64,000 bases of DNA, from NCBI GenBank assembly GCA_016714785.1, contig JADKCC010000002.1:682001-746000 (forward strand), written 5' to 3'. Positions 1 through 10,580 of this stretch are shown here, one piece after another. A program made the translations under genes and the position numbers. The notes under the pieces were generated by a model, which did not search any database, was not told the origin of the DNA, and saw only the letters and a list, made by a program, of their open reading frames with translations. Every line of letters begins with the position of its first letter. Positions within the stretch are counted from its first letter, which is position 1. The DNA is from Saprospiraceae bacterium (lineage in GTDB: Bacteria; Bacteroidota; Bacteroidia; Chitinophagales; Saprospiraceae).

Positions 1-2199
1 GATATTCTCACGACAAGAATTACTATGAGCCAAGATGTCATAGATTGTACGGATGAAGAAGTCTGTGGAAATTTTAATGCCTCATTATTTGGAATTGATG
101 TACCTGGAGGTGGCGGCCCGAGAGTAGAAGATATACCTGGTATCGGATCACTTTGTGATTTTTTTGATACATGTTTAGATCTTGGATTTTTTGAAATTTG
201 TCCATTTTCATTTTTATACGATATATTGATGTGTGACAGATCCATTCTTAGTATCATATTCGATGCACTAGCAGCGGTTGTCGGAGGAGATGGAGGAGAT
301 TGGATACTTGTGGCAGATACTGACGGTGATGGTTCATTTGATTATATGGTGGAGCCAGGTGATGGTACAAATGCAGCTTCAGGTTTTCCTAGTAATGGAG
401 ATTTTTGTATTCCTAATAATATGTCTGGTGCTGGAACTATCACGGTAAGACTAGTAGCTGGATGGCCGAATAAACCTACTGCAACATGTGGACCAATTGT
501 CTCTGACGGTATTAATTTATTGGATTTATTACCACTAGGAGCAATACCTATAGCTGGACCTATCATAGAGGATATCCTAGCTGCGGCAGGATGTAATGTA
601 GAGTTGGCTTTTTCTAACTATACTGATTCTCAGATTTCTGTCTTTAATAATAATCCTCCTACCTTTGCAGGCTGCAACGAATCAGGTTACGTATTTCAGC
701 AGGAGTTAAGTTGTAATATCCCTGTCAATTGGTCAGTTCCGTCTGCAATTATTCCTTGTGAAATGACTACCCTGACTTATGCAGGGGTCACAGTAGGTGC
801 AGACCTGAGTTTTTATCAAGGAGCTGATGCCCCAACACCCATTGATGAAATTATTGAAGAAGGTATATATCAAACTGCGGGACCTATACCTGGGTCTATT
901 TTGCCACCTGGAGTTTATCCTGTCACGTACACCGCTGTGTCTTGTAATGGTAATCCAAGTCAATGTACTTTTAATGTAGTTGTTACACAAGATGTACCTG
1001 AATTAGTATGTCCTAATGATTTGACAGTAAATACAAATGTTGGTCAGTGTACTGCATTTTTAAATGGGCTCGCTCCTTACAGAGGTTTGGGAGGTTGTAG
1101 TAGTATATTAAATTATTCATATACAGACCCGGTTTCTGGTACGATCAACGAGACGACTGACACCGATCCGGGCTCCATTAATATTCCTGATGGTCACAGA
1201 TTCGAGCTTGGAGAGACAGTGGTTACATACACATTATTAAACGATAATAATGGAGATGGAGACTATCTCGATGATAATGAAACACAAGTATGTACATTTA
1301 GCATAACCGTTCAAGACTTAGAAAAACCACACGCTGTATGTATAGATAGTGAGTTGATACTAGATAATGAAGGATCAGGAACTGTTTTTGCAGACATAGT
1401 AGCAAATGGAGTTTTCATTGACGGCGGTAGTGATGATAATTGTGATGAGTTAGAACTTACCATCTCTATGGATGGGGTGACGTGGACAGAGTCTATTGAC
1501 TTTTCGTGTAGTGATGAAGGTCCTAACTATCTTCAGTTGCGTGCAGTAGATGGAAGTGGTAATGAGAGTTTTTGCTTTGCTATAATAAATGTCAGGGATT
1601 TCTTTACGGATTTTGTATTGAATCTGGATGTCCCTGAAGTTTGTTTCGAGCCTTTCCAAAATACTTATGACTTTTCACCATATCTTGTTATTGCCACACC
1701 TGATGATACCAATATCAGACATTCTGATGTGGGTACATTAGGTCCACAAATTATAGGTTCATTCGGTATTTCAGGTTTTTTACCAGATCCAGGTTCTTCT
1801 TTTGATCCAGGTGTGATTACTCCTGATGGTGTTTATACTTTAGGATCAGGGACTGGATGGATTACCATTTCTTATGTACTAGCTATCGAAGGTCAAATAA
1901 ATGAAATAGATGGCGAACCTCTACAAGGTTGTTTCAGAATGGTGCATGATATATTCAGAGGGCAAAAACTCGACCCTATTTGGAATGGTGGTTTTATGTG
2001 TTGCGATCAGCTACCGGTATGGTTGGGTGGTGCAAACTGGGATGGTAACGGAATGCCTCCTATCCCAGCCGGGATGATTTCTCTTACAGCTATCAGAGGT
2101 TCATATCCTGGAGATGTTTACGGTGAATGGACAGGAGAAGGTGTCACTTTCCAAAACCCAGATGGTGTGTTTTTTCTGGAGATGAATTTTCCAATTTGA
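1..2199 (+). CDS. Giant secreted HYR-repeat protein, segment 1 (5' end outside window)
   Basis: The frame is open from base 1, so the true start lies upstream; the ATG at 25 is internal. The piece is Cys- and Asp-rich and extracellular in character. HYR-type immunoglobulin-like repeats are visible at about residues 290-435, with the alternation of a VTYT-type strand, a QCTF strand and a VQDLEKP-type linker. HYR repeats are adhesion or spacer modules of large surface proteins. The reading frame ends at a TGA (2197) that interrupts a continuing homologous frame: the next bases in frame 2 read QFDPEGLDGTYTLTY. Adding one T to each of the nearby T runs (about 2170-2175 and 2187-2190) would rejoin the frames. 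Together with the next three segments this is one gene of more than 3,000 codons. Family assignment is firm, function unknown. Confidence 0.8.
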   Translation, partial: DILTTRITMSQDVIDCTDEEVCGNFNASLFGIDVPGGGGPRVEDIPGIGSLCDFFDTCLDLGFFEICPFSFLYDILMCDRSILSIIFDALAAVVGGDGGDWILVADTDGDGSFDYMVEPGDGTNAASGFPSNGDFCIPNNMSGAGTITVRLVAGWPNKPTATCGPIVSDGINLLDLLPLGAIPIAGPIIEDILAAAGCNVELAFSNYTDSQISVFNNNPPTFAGCNESGYVFQQELSCNIPVNWSVPSAIIPCEMTTLTYAGVTVGADLSFYQGADAPTPIDEIIEEGIYQTAGPIPGSILPPGVYPVTYTAVSCNGNPSQCTFNVVVTQDVPELVCPNDLTVNTNVGQCTAFLNGLAPYRGLGGCSSILNYSYTDPVSGTINETTDTDPGSINIPDGHRFELGETVVTYTLLNDNNGDGDYLDDNETQVCTFSITVQDLEKPHAVCIDSELILDNEGSGTVFADIVANGVFIDGGSDDNCDELELTISMDGVTWTESIDFSCSDEGPNYLQLRAVDGSGNESFCFAIINVRDFFTDFVLNLDVPEVCFEPFQNTYDFSPYLVIATPDDTNIRHSDVGTLGPQIIGSFGISGFLPDPGSSFDPGVITPDGVYTLGSGTGWITISYVLAIEGQINEIDGEPLQGCFRMVHDIFRGQKLDPIWNGGFMCCDQLPVWLGGANWDGNGMPPIPAGMISLTAIRGSYPGDVYGEWTGEGVTFQNPDGVFFLEMNFPI

Positions 2200-3055
2200 C
2201 CCTGAGGGATTAGATGGTACCTATACATTGACCTACATCATAGGTGATGAGCCATGTGCATTTACTTATGCCCAAGATATCAGAGTGACGTGTCAAGACT
2301 TGCATGTAGAACTTAGTGATATTACCGTTTGCCCAGCAAATTGGGTAGATGAAAGAGTCGTCTTGACTAATCTCGATGATAAAGATGTCGTCGTATCTGT
2401 GACAGGGCTAGATGCTTTAGGTATGGATGGAGCACATTATGGACATTTTACAGATCTAGTTACTGACCTCGATTCTGTGCCTGTAGTAGATGGTCGTATC
2501 GTGATTCCAGGATTTTATGCACCTGCTGAGCGTGACAAAGATTATGTCATTTGCGTGACTACTTTCCAAACGACGCCTTTTGGTTGTTCTGATAATTTCT
2601 GTTATACCATTACAGTTCAGGATTTGGTAGCACCAGATTTCCAGAATTGTCCAAAAGAACCCATAGTGGTGGATGCCCCAGCAGGATGGTGTAGTTCATT
2701 TGTTAATTTTGAATACCCTTGGGTGGAGGATAACTGTATGGGCTTATATGCTAAAATAGAGCAAGTAGATACTACGGGCCTAAAATCAGGAGACTTATTC
2801 CCTGTAGGGCTTACTATCTTATCATATACTGCTATCGATACAGTAGGCAATCAAAGTTACTGTGAATTAAAAATCATCGTTAATGACTTCCATACTCCTC
2901 CATCTGTGACATGCCCTACAGATAAAACTCAAACCAATGATCTAAACAAATGCGGCGCAGTGGTCAATAATATTGCGCCTGTGTCCGTGGATGATAATTG
3001 TATTGATAATGTAACTGTACTTTATGAAATTAAAGATTCTCTAGGTAAACTATAG
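2190..3055 (+). CDS. Giant secreted HYR-repeat protein, segment 2 (frameshifted)
   Basis: This continues the same protein in frame 2. The first ATG-like start often assigned (2228) is not a real start, because homologous sequence begins upstream at about 2190. It carries at least two HYR repeats, recognisable from the recurrent pattern of a YTITVQDLVAPDFQNCP linker, a central DNC motif and a LSYTAIDTVGNQSYC strand. The frame is ended by TAG at 3053. Just after it, frame 1 continues with GCGFEDASGEMFPVG, which is the expected next strand. One extra A in the AAA at about 3046-3048 would restore a continuous frame. There is no ribosome binding site or signal peptide, so it is not an independent gene. 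Confidence 0.7.
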
Positions 3056-3381
3056 GGTGTGGCTTCGAAGATGCAAGTGGCGAGATGTTCCCTGTAGGTA
3101 CAAGTTCTGTTAAATATACTGTATTGGACCAACCTTTAATACTTATCACGGAGATAGTCCAAGATGGTACTACAGCAGGTATAGAGATTACAAACTTTGG
3201 ACCCGCAGATGTTGACATTACTTGTGCTAAATTTATACTCAAGGATGCAGCAGGTAACGTATTAGAAACCTACACTCTACCTTCGAATAATAACATCTCT
3301 ACGATGTTTGAAAGACCGATATATCCTCCTGTTGATCCAGTATTATGGAATGTCAGAAATCCTGATAATATCTTAAAGTAG
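3052..3381 (+). CDS. Giant secreted protein, segment 3 with lamin-tail-like domain
   Basis: Frame 1 resumes at about 3052. The start ILITEIVQDG followed by GIEITNFGPADVDI resembles a lamin-tail (LTD) domain, a beta-sandwich common in large bacterial exported proteins. The frame stops at TAG 3379-3381, but the same frame then continues without another stop into segment 4. The sense either side (NILK, then GETFTHIFDGDQDGDGD) fits one LTD domain, so this is an in-frame nonsense codon rather than a shift. Elsewhere in the window TAG ends ordinary genes, so stop-codon reassignment is not supported. The cause could be a substitution in this strain or an assembly error. Confidence 0.65.
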   Translation: MGCGFEDASGEMFPVGTSSVKYTVLDQPLILITEIVQDGTTAGIEITNFGPADVDITCAKFILKDAAGNVLETYTLPSNNNISTMFERPIYPPVDPVLWNVRNPDNILK

Positions 3382-6300
3382 GGTGAAACATTTACCCATA
3401 TATTTGATGGAGATCAAGATGGAGATGGTGATGTAGATGTCGTCAATACGTATGCTAGATGTGACGTTAGGAAATATTGCCTAGTATTTCTAGAAAGAAT
3501 AATCGACGAAGCGACCATAAATGACCTTGTAGATGGAGAAGTGATCCTACGTAAAAACGAGTGCGATCATGATATCCAAACAGATTTTATACCTGCGACA
3601 CCATGTGATCCAGGTAGCTTCGGTATGTTGAATCCAGGACTTACGACTATGACACCAAACGGAGCTAGTGTAGGTCTGCAAAATTATGCACCGAGTACAG
3701 CAACATGTAGCTTCACCGTAAAAATAAATGACCTAGAGGCCCCTACTTGTATATGGCATGATACTATTCCGATGATTACTTCTGCAATGCCATTGTCTAC
3801 ACCATTAAATATCGTGGCTGATCAATGCTTGAAAGCAACGGTCACTATGCCTGCAGGTATCGTAGATGATGTGAATATTAGAAATTTAAGATTGAATATC
3901 ACAAATGCCGGTGCGATCACTGCTTATCTACGTAGCCCATCAGGTACGCGGATAGAACTTTTCAGCAGAGTATGTGCGACAGATATAAATGCTTGTGACG
4001 GCACAGGTATCGCTGGAAGTCCTAATGTGAATGTAAATCTAGATGAAACCATCAAATGGATACCAGCACCGAGTATTATTAATGCTGTTTGTTCACCATC
4101 ACTTGGTGCAGGTGGCACTTACAGACCAGAAGAGTCATTTAAAGCCTTTTATGGCGAGCAAGGTGGTGGTGTATGGACACTTGAAATCTTTACAGATGAA
4201 GGTATTACCGGTACATTGACAGATTGGGATTTGCAGATTTTGTATAGATTGCCTTTCAGTCAGCCCGATGTGGTATTAGAAAATGCACTTGACAGATGTG
4301 ACCAAGAATTTAGTTGGATCCACCCTATCCTAGAAGACAATTGTTGCGTAGGTACGGTAAATGTTACCTACACTTTTGAGAATGATGTGACAGGAGTTAA
4401 CACTACCATCACAGAAGTGATCAAAAATGGAAATGGAGCCATCAATGTACAAGGTTGTAGAATCACAAGAATCTTTGCAGTAGGCAAAACAACTGTTGAA
4501 TACACATTGACAGATCAATATGGCAACTTGAATACTTGTGGATTTATGGTCACGGTGTTAGATACTGAAAAACCTATCTTTACAGGTCCTGCTTGTCCTG
4601 ATGTAGAAATCCAATTACTACCAGGAGAGTGTTTGGGTCAAATGACATTTTTTACACCTAGAGCGGAAGATAACTGTGCTATGATGGGTGTAACTTATTG
4701 TTTTGAAGATGGTAGTCCAGCCGATATAAGTCAATTACCTATTGGTGTTTACAATGTCATAGCAAAAGGAAAAGATATTTATGGTAATATCGGTACATGT
4801 ACTTTCCAAGTAAGTGTATTGGAATTTATTCCAACCAATAGCACAATGGCCTGTAACGATCAACTGAATATTTCCTTAGACAATAATTGTGAAGCAGTTC
4901 TAAATGCAGATATGATATTAGAAGGCAACAACTACAGATGTTATGATAATTATTGTATTAAGATCACTGACTTGACGGGAAATCCGCATGCCAATTTATT
5001 TACAGTAGCTGATGAAGGTAAAACTTTCATCGTAAGTATCAGCGATTGTGTGACAAATTCTGGGGTTTCTTGTTGGGGATATGTCACGATCGAAGAAAAA
5101 TTGATCCCTGAATTTGTATGTCCTCCTGATCTTACATTAGCGTGCAACGTAGATGTAGAAGCAAGAGACCCAGATCCTTTGGTTGATACTTTACTCACAG
5201 GCGAAGCAAAACTGTTATCTTGTGAGTTGGGAGCAAATATCAATTGGCAAGATGAGTGGATCAGTTATGGTCAGTGTAATGACCCTAGAGCATTAGTAAA
5301 GAGAACATGGACCATTATTGATAGTGAAGGAAATAGAGTAGAATGCATACAAAACATTACTATCAGACCTTTGGATCTGAATGATGTAGTATTTCCTGCT
5401 GATATTGAATTCCAACAGGCTATCCATTGCGCTGATGTGATACTAAATCCAGGATTGACGGAGCCAAATTATACAGGCTGGCCACTATTGAACGGTGTTC
5501 AGGTCAATAAATCCGGAAGTTTATGCATGGTGAGTATTAATTATACGGATGAGGTATATGATATTTGTGAAGGTAGTTACGAAATCTTAAGATATTGGAA
5601 GATCAGAAATATGTGCTTGCCTGTTTCGGCTGATAATCCACGTGTACACGTACAGGTCATCAAAGTATTAGACACTAAAGGACCAAAAATAGTAGATTGT
5701 CCTATTGATATTACTCTTTCTGTGAGTCCTTGGGGATGCAGAGCTGATAAAGAATTGCCTCTCCCTGCATTTGTAGGTGACGCTTGTTCCGAGGATTACG
5801 AATTCAGATACCTGATTTATGGAGGCGGTGAAATTTATGGGTATAAGGATTCATTGCATCAACAACATATTAAAGTTTCAGAATTGACCATAGGCAATTA
5901 TACAGTTAAATATTTGTATAAAGACAAGTGTGGTAATAAGTCTGAATGCTCGTTCAAAATCACAGTGATTGATGCGTCTGCACCAGTAGCCATCGCCAAA
6001 CAAAATATAGTCGTCAGTCTGACTGGTGATGCTGCTGGCAATGGTTTGGCCAAGGTGTATGGTTGGCAATTAGATAATGGTTCTTATGACCAGTGTTCTG
6101 AAGTCCGTTTTGAAGTCAGAAGAGCAGACGGTGGTTCATGTGGGAATGTTGGTGCCAATGGAACCCACAATAACAATAGTACCTACAATAATAATAATGG
6201 CTACCCAAGTGAAGTACCAGACGCAGTATGGTTCCACCCAATGGACAATGCACAAGATACAGATGGTGGGGAGTATGTTAAGTTCTGTTGTGAAGACATC

Positions 6301-9135
6301 CCTGCTGGCGAGGAGTTTGGCTTGCACGATGTAGAGCTAAGAGTGTGGGATGATGGAAATATGAATGGTATCTATGGTGACAATGACATCATCAATGGAC
6401 TGAAGGATAATTATAATACAACATGGGCAACCATCAGAGTGGAGAATAAATTGCCACCAACATTGATATGTCCTCCAAACATCACGGTGACTTGCGATAT
6501 GGAGTTGAACTTGAGTTTAGACGGAGATACTTCAGTTGATTCAGTAAATTTGGCCATGACAGGTTACCCTAAAGCATATGACCTATGTTCCAACTTGTCT
6601 ATCACCTACAGAGACCAATGGATAGGAACAAACAATCCAGTATGTAAATCAGGAACGATCCGCCGAACATTTAAAGTGACTAAAGGAAGTATCGTAGTTA
6701 CTTGTTCACAGTTGATCACCGTGTCTACAGTCACAGTACCATTTACAGTTACATTCCCTAATTTGGGAGGCACAACAGAGTGGAATGACTGCAGTTTCTC
6801 CTTGGACGATGCCAAAGATGCGGCAAATGCTGCTATCAAGCGCCCAATAGTTAATTACGGACAGTGTGATATCGTAGGCGAGAACATCCAAATCGACACC
6901 TTCTTATTCGAAGACGGAGCATGTAAGAAATGGAGAGTAAAATACAGTTATAAGAACTGGTGTACAGGAGATGAGATCACGACGATCAATGGTCAAGAAA
7001 TCATCCACTGGTATGCATTCAAAGATGAGATAGCCCCGGTATTGACATGTAGCAATCAAATGTTTGCAGCCAATCCAAATCCACAAAATCCAAACGGAGG
7101 CTGTGAGGCAGTGGTAGCATTGGAAGCATCAGCGACAGATTCTTTGGTATGTGCGGAAGAGAGTTGGGTTAAGTGGCAGATGTTCTTTGATGGTTGGGCA
7201 GACGGAACTGTAGACAGATTAGGGTCGAGCTTTGTGAACAAATCATGGAACGGCATCTGGGTACCACAAGCTAAATTCATCGCAGGCACATTGAATCCAG
7301 CATGGGCAGCACTTCAGAATCAACATCCAAATGCACCTTTGGCAGACTTAGTGTATGTAACCTACATCAAGCCAAGTAAAGCAAGTGCGGGAACGGTGAA
7401 GTTACCAAACTTCATCTTAGATGCAGAGAATATCAGCCATAAAGTCTTGTGGAAAGTGACAGACGGCTGTGGTAACGTAGATCAGTGTGAGAGCACAGTA
7501 ATGGTAGTGGACAAAAAAGCGCCAACCCCATACTGTGTGAGCATCAGTACCGCAGTCATGCAGACCAATCCAAAAATGGTAGAACTTTGGGCAAAAGACT
7601 TTGACAAAGGAGCGTTTGACAACTGTACACCACAGTCTAAATTGTACTTCACCTTCGATGGTGTAGCACCGATTTATGCAAGAGTGAATGAGGAGCACTA
7701 CTATAAAGCAAGTACCAATGGAAGTGTGAATGCCACACTAGCAGAATACAATGCAGGTAAAGCCTACAAGTGGTTGCCATCAGCAAGATCAGCAGGCAAA
7801 GTATGGACTGAATGTGGTGACTTCACAGTAAATATTAGTGTATGGGATGAATCATGGAACACAGATTATTGTACAACAATTATCAGTATCATAGGCTGTG
7901 GCACCGGCAATATAATCTCGGGAGATGTAGTCACTTCACTGGGCAATACGGTAGGAGGAGTGAGCGTCATCGTTTCGTCGTCCACAGTATCCATACCCGA
8001 ATATCCTAAGTCAGTCCTTACAGCCAATGACGGTAAATATGATTTTGATGTACAGACAGGGATGGACTGCGAAGTAACAGCATCCAAAGGTGGAGACTAT
8101 GGAAATGGGGTAACGACCTTGGATTTAGTGCTGATACAAAGACACATCTTAGGACTCGATGTATTTACAGATCCTTACAAGGTGATAGCAGCAGACGCAA
8201 ATAATGATGGTAGAATCACAGCATCTGACTTAGTGGAAATAAGGAAATTAATCCTTGGCGTCACTATGACGTTTAAAAATGCAAGCTGGAGATTCCCAAT
8301 TAAGCATCAAGTGTTAACAAGTACGAACGCATTCCCATATTTGGATAAGTACATTTACCAGCCGATGATCGACGATAAGGGAGATCAGGATTTTGTAGCA
8401 GTGAAGATAGGTGATATCAATAGTAGTGTGACGTTGAACCTAAATGGCGGAAATGTCTTGGAAGGAAGAACAAGCAACAGTTTAAGATTAGCCACTTCCG
8501 ATACTGAGTTCAAAGGTGGAGACGTAGTGGCGATACGTGTGACAGGGCAAAACTTTGTAGACGTGATGGGATATCAGCTGACCATGAATCTAACCGATGC
8601 AAAGTTTGTAAGAATAGAGTCTGGTGCGTTGGAGATAGATGATGCACAAGTAGGCGTATTTGACAATGGCAAGGTGACGATGAGTTACGCTGCTCCGAGA
8701 CCAGTATTTGCTAGCGAAGACGAAGTGTTATTCACATTATATGTGACCCCATTGAAAAATGGAAGAACAAGAGATATCATACGTATCACATCAGATATTA
8801 CAGCCACAGAATATTATACATCAGAACTTCATGTAGGGAAAGTAGCATTGACATTCAGCGAGGAGGACAATGAAACAATCGTCTTAAATCAGAACGAACC
8901 GAATCCATTTATAGGACAGACGGTCATTACCTACAAGATGCCGGAATCAGCCAAAGCGAAGTTTACCATTTACGATTTGAACGGAAAACAGCTTAAAACG
9001 ATGTTATTGGATGCAGTGAAAGGGATGAATACAATCACGCTGAGCAAAGAGCAGTTGGGATTGTCTGGTGTTCTATACTACACATTAGAGAGCGGTGATT
9101 TCACGGCTACTAAGAAAATGATCATCTTGGAGTAA
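3382..9135 (+). CDS. Giant secreted protein, main segment: P-domain, HYR repeats, dockerin-like, cohesin-like, T9SS sorting domain
   Basis: A GTG at 3541 could start an 1864-residue open frame, but the frame is open back to 3382. Numbering from 3541: a proprotein-convertase P-type domain lies at about 109-235; many HYR-like repeats and Cys-rich Ig-like blocks follow to about 1440; a carboxypeptidase-regulatory-like fold at about 1453-1520; a dockerin/EF-hand-like module at about 1520-1576 (VTTLDLVLIQRHILG and NNDGRITASDLVEIRKLI); a cohesin-like beta domain at about 1646-1775; and a T9SS type A sorting domain at about 1780-1864 (NQNEPNPF, then FTIYDLNGKQL). The product should be exported by T9SS and anchored or released at the cell surface. 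Function is unknown; adhesion or scaffold is inference. The 3' end is followed by a strong hairpin terminator. Confidence 0.85.
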   Translation, partial: GETFTHIFDGDQDGDGDVDVVNTYARCDVRKYCLVFLERIIDEATINDLVDGEVILRKNECDHDIQTDFIPATPCDPGSFGMLNPGLTTMTPNGASVGLQNYAPSTATCSFTVKINDLEAPTCIWHDTIPMITSAMPLSTPLNIVADQCLKATVTMPAGIVDDVNIRNLRLNITNAGAITAYLRSPSGTRIELFSRVCATDINACDGTGIAGSPNVNVNLDETIKWIPAPSIINAVCSPSLGAGGTYRPEESFKAFYGEQGGGVWTLEIFTDEGITGTLTDWDLQILYRLPFSQPDVVLENALDRCDQEFSWIHPILEDNCCVGTVNVTYTFENDVTGVNTTITEVIKNGNGAINVQGCRITRIFAVGKTTVEYTLTDQYGNLNTCGFMVTVLDTEKPIFTGPACPDVEIQLLPGECLGQMTFFTPRAEDNCAMMGVTYCFEDGSPADISQLPIGVYNVIAKGKDIYGNIGTCTFQVSVLEFIPTNSTMACNDQLNISLDNNCEAVLNADMILEGNNYRCYDNYCIKITDLTGNPHANLFTVADEGKTFIVSISDCVTNSGVSCWGYVTIEEKLIPEFVCPPDLTLACNVDVEARDPDPLVDTLLTGEAKLLSCELGANINWQDEWISYGQCNDPRALVKRTWTIIDSEGNRVECIQNITIRPLDLNDVVFPADIEFQQAIHCADVILNPGLTEPNYTGWPLLNGVQVNKSGSLCMVSINYTDEVYDICEGSYEILRYWKIRNMCLPVSADNPRVHVQVIKVLDTKGPKIVDCPIDITLSVSPWGCRADKELPLPAFVGDACSEDYEFRYLIYGGGEIYGYKDSLHQQHIKVSELTIGNYTVKYLYKDKCGNKSECSFKITVIDASAPVAIAKQNIVVSLTGDAAGNGLAKVYGWQLDNGSYDQCSEVRFEVRRADGGSCGNVGANGTHNNNSTYNNNNGYPSEVPDAVWFHPMDNAQDTDGGEYVKFCCEDIPAGEEFGLHDVELRVWDDGNMNGIYGDNDIINGLKDNYNTTWATIRVENKLPPTLICPPNITVTCDMELNLSLDGDTSVDSVNLAMTGYPKAYDLCSNLSITYRDQWIGTNNPVCKSGTIRRTFKVTKGSIVVTCSQLITVSTVTVPFTVTFPNLGGTTEWNDCSFSLDDAKDAANAAIKRPIVNYGQCDIVGENIQIDTFLFEDGACKKWRVKYSYKNWCTGDEITTINGQEIIHWYAFKDEIAPVLTCSNQMFAANPNPQNPNGGCEAVVALEASATDSLVCAEESWVKWQMFFDGWADGTVDRLGSSFVNKSWNGIWVPQAKFIAGTLNPAWAALQNQHPNAPLADLVYVTYIKPSKASAGTVKLPNFILDAENISHKVLWKVTDGCGNVDQCESTVMVVDKKAPTPYCVSISTAVMQTNPKMVELWAKDFDKGAFDNCTPQSKLYFTFDGVAPIYARVNEEHYYKASTNGSVNATLAEYNAGKAYKWLPSARSAGKVWTECGDFTVNISVWDESWNTDYCTTIISIIGCGTGNIISGDVVTSLGNTVGGVSVIVSSSTVSIPEYPKSVLTANDGKYDFDVQTGMDCEVTASKGGDYGNGVTTLDLVLIQRHILGLDVFTDPYKVIAADANNDGRITASDLVEIRKLILGVTMTFKNASWRFPIKHQVLTSTNAFPYLDKYIYQPMIDDKGDQDFVAVKIGDINSSVTLNLNGGNVLEGRTSNSLRLATSDTEFKGGDVVAIRVTGQNFVDVMGYQLTMNLTDAKFVRIESGALEIDDAQVGVFDNGKVTMSYAAPRPVFASEDEVLFTLYVTPLKNGRTRDIIRITSDITATEYYTSELHVGKVALTFSEEDNETIVLNQNEPNPFIGQTVITYKMPESAKAKFTIYDLNGKQLKTMLLDAVKGMNTITLSKEQLGLSGVLYYTLESGDFTATKKMIILE

Positions 9136-9171
9136 AGGGTTGACATAAAGATACTTGTTAGTTTGAAGCAT

Positions 9172-9211
9172 AAGACCACTTCCTGAAACATTAGGAAGTG
9201 GTCTTTTTTTT
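9172..9211 (+). terminator. Rho-independent terminator after the giant gene
   Basis: A perfect 13-bp stem (AAGACCACTTCCT at 9172-9184, AGGAAGTGGTCTT at 9193-9205) with an 8-nt loop is followed by a T run. It lies 37 bp after the stop codon of the giant gene. Confidence 0.9.
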
Positions 9212-9364
9212 ATCTAAATGGTATTCATTCCTCAAAATTTACCCATCCTACATTGGTGTCCACAAGCCGTTTTCTATGGTTTAACCAAGCATTAATTGAT
9301 ATTTTTTATGTTGATATACTTGTTTAAAAATGGTCTATTCACAGAGTTATCCACATCATCTTAT

Positions 9365-10390
9365 TTAGGCTGCAAATGAAAACGAATAATCGGCTGTGTA
9401 CTTGGTTTTATTTTTGATGCATGCAAACATTGTTTTTACTATTTTATTCCTGACATTATTAAGAGCAAGCATTTTGTTTTTCTTATCCACTGCCACTTTT
9501 CTTTGGTAATATACTGCAAATGGATTTTTACCGCTGATACTTGCCACTGCTCCGAGATGTAGCAGCGTTTTTAATGCCTTATTTGCAATGGGAGATACTT
9601 TATCTTTTCCTTTATATCTCCCGGACTCCTTGCCAAATGGTACTACGCCGCAATAGCTACCTAAGGCTTTTGCTGATGCAAACTTTGTGAAATTGTTAGT
9701 CGCACAAATGAATGCTACCGCTATTACTTTGCCTACACCTGGGACTGATTGAGCAATCTTATAATTTTCATATATGGATGCATCGCTTTTTATTAACTCC
9801 AGCATTTGAGCTTCAATTTTCTCAATAGCTTTATCTAATTCAGTCACCACTGGCTTATTGATTTGTTCTAATGTCTTTTGGGTTTCTTTACCTATGAATT
9901 TTTTATTATCGTCGTTGGCTTGAGTTAGTTGAGCTTTGATTCTTACAAGCTGAGCTCTTTTAGTATTCAGGGCTTTAAGTGCTGTGAGTGTCTGATCACA
10001 CAAGGTGTATGGCTTCAATTTGTCAGCAAATCTGACACCATAATCAGCTATACGTTGAGCATCGATTTTGTCATTTTTGCCACGGCTGATCCCAGTACTG
10101 TTTTTAATTTCGAGGCCTGCGACAACAAACATTGTCATCTTTTGACCAGCTAAGCATTCAATAAGTAAATTGCCATAAATACCCGTGTGTTCCATGATAA
10201 ACTCAACGGAATATTTAGCCTTTTTTTCTTTAACAATACTTTTAACTATTGACTGAACTTCTTTAATAAATTTGTTGAGAGCTGAAGTTGTGTTTTCCAC
10301 TTCTTTTTCCAGAAGATAATCATTCAGGAAACGAAGTGCAAAATTGATTTTGTCTTTAGAAATGTCAGCACCGATGGTGAACTTTAACAT
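9365..10390 (-). CDS. IS110 family transposase (RuvC-like DEDD plus Transposase_20)
   Basis: A 341-residue protein of normal IS110 length. The N-terminal RuvC-like DEDD domain shows the first acidic residue in IGADISKDKI (about residue 9), a conserved HTGIYG and KNDKIDAQRIADYG. The C-terminal Transposase_20 domain shows VPGVGKVIA and the region around LGSYCGVVPFGKESGRY. IS110 recombinases move DNA without a DDE mechanism and are guided by a bridge RNA that pairs with target and donor DNA. The frame is intact, so the element may be active. The ATG at 10390 follows a structured non-coding leader. Confidence 0.95.
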   Translation of the reverse strand: MLKFTIGADISKDKINFALRFLNDYLLEKEVENTTSALNKFIKEVQSIVKSIVKEKKAKYSVEFIMEHTGIYGNLLIECLAGQKMTMFVVAGLEIKNSTGISRGKNDKIDAQRIADYGVRFADKLKPYTLCDQTLTALKALNTKRAQLVRIKAQLTQANDDNKKFIGKETQKTLEQINKPVVTELDKAIEKIEAQMLELIKSDASIYENYKIAQSVPGVGKVIAVAFICATNNFTKFASAKALGSYCGVVPFGKESGRYKGKDKVSPIANKALKTLLHLGAVASISGKNPFAVYYQRKVAVDKKNKMLALNNVRNKIVKTMFACIKNKTKYTADYSFSFAA

Positions 10391-10580
10391 GATAATAATG
10401 GCTTTAAGAATTAAGAAATAATAAGAATAGTTGAGGTTAAAGGTGAAGGACGATTACCTTGTTAATGGGTTTTACCCTAATTTTCTATCTGTCTTTTTAA
10501 CCTTTTGAGCAAAGTGTGGATTGAAACGCCCAATAAGTTCTACTTTGTAGGCTGCCTAATTTGCCAGACTTTGTCTCAAC
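10391..10580 (-). ncRNA. Candidate IS110 bridge-RNA region (5' non-coding end)
   Basis: About 190 bp without a gene lies directly upstream of the transposase. Short hairpins occur at 10440-10460 (AAGGT/ACCTT), 10467-10477 (GGGT, 3-nt loop, ACCC) and 10502-10514 (CTTT/AAAG). In the IS110 group this position encodes the bridge RNA. The RNA is inferred from position and local pairing only; guide loops were not identified. Confidence 0.4.

Noticed and set aside
3052..3390. Alternative genetic code or TAG readthrough in the giant gene
   Set aside because: Other genes in the window end normally at TAG, and the first two breaks are frame changes, not readthrough.
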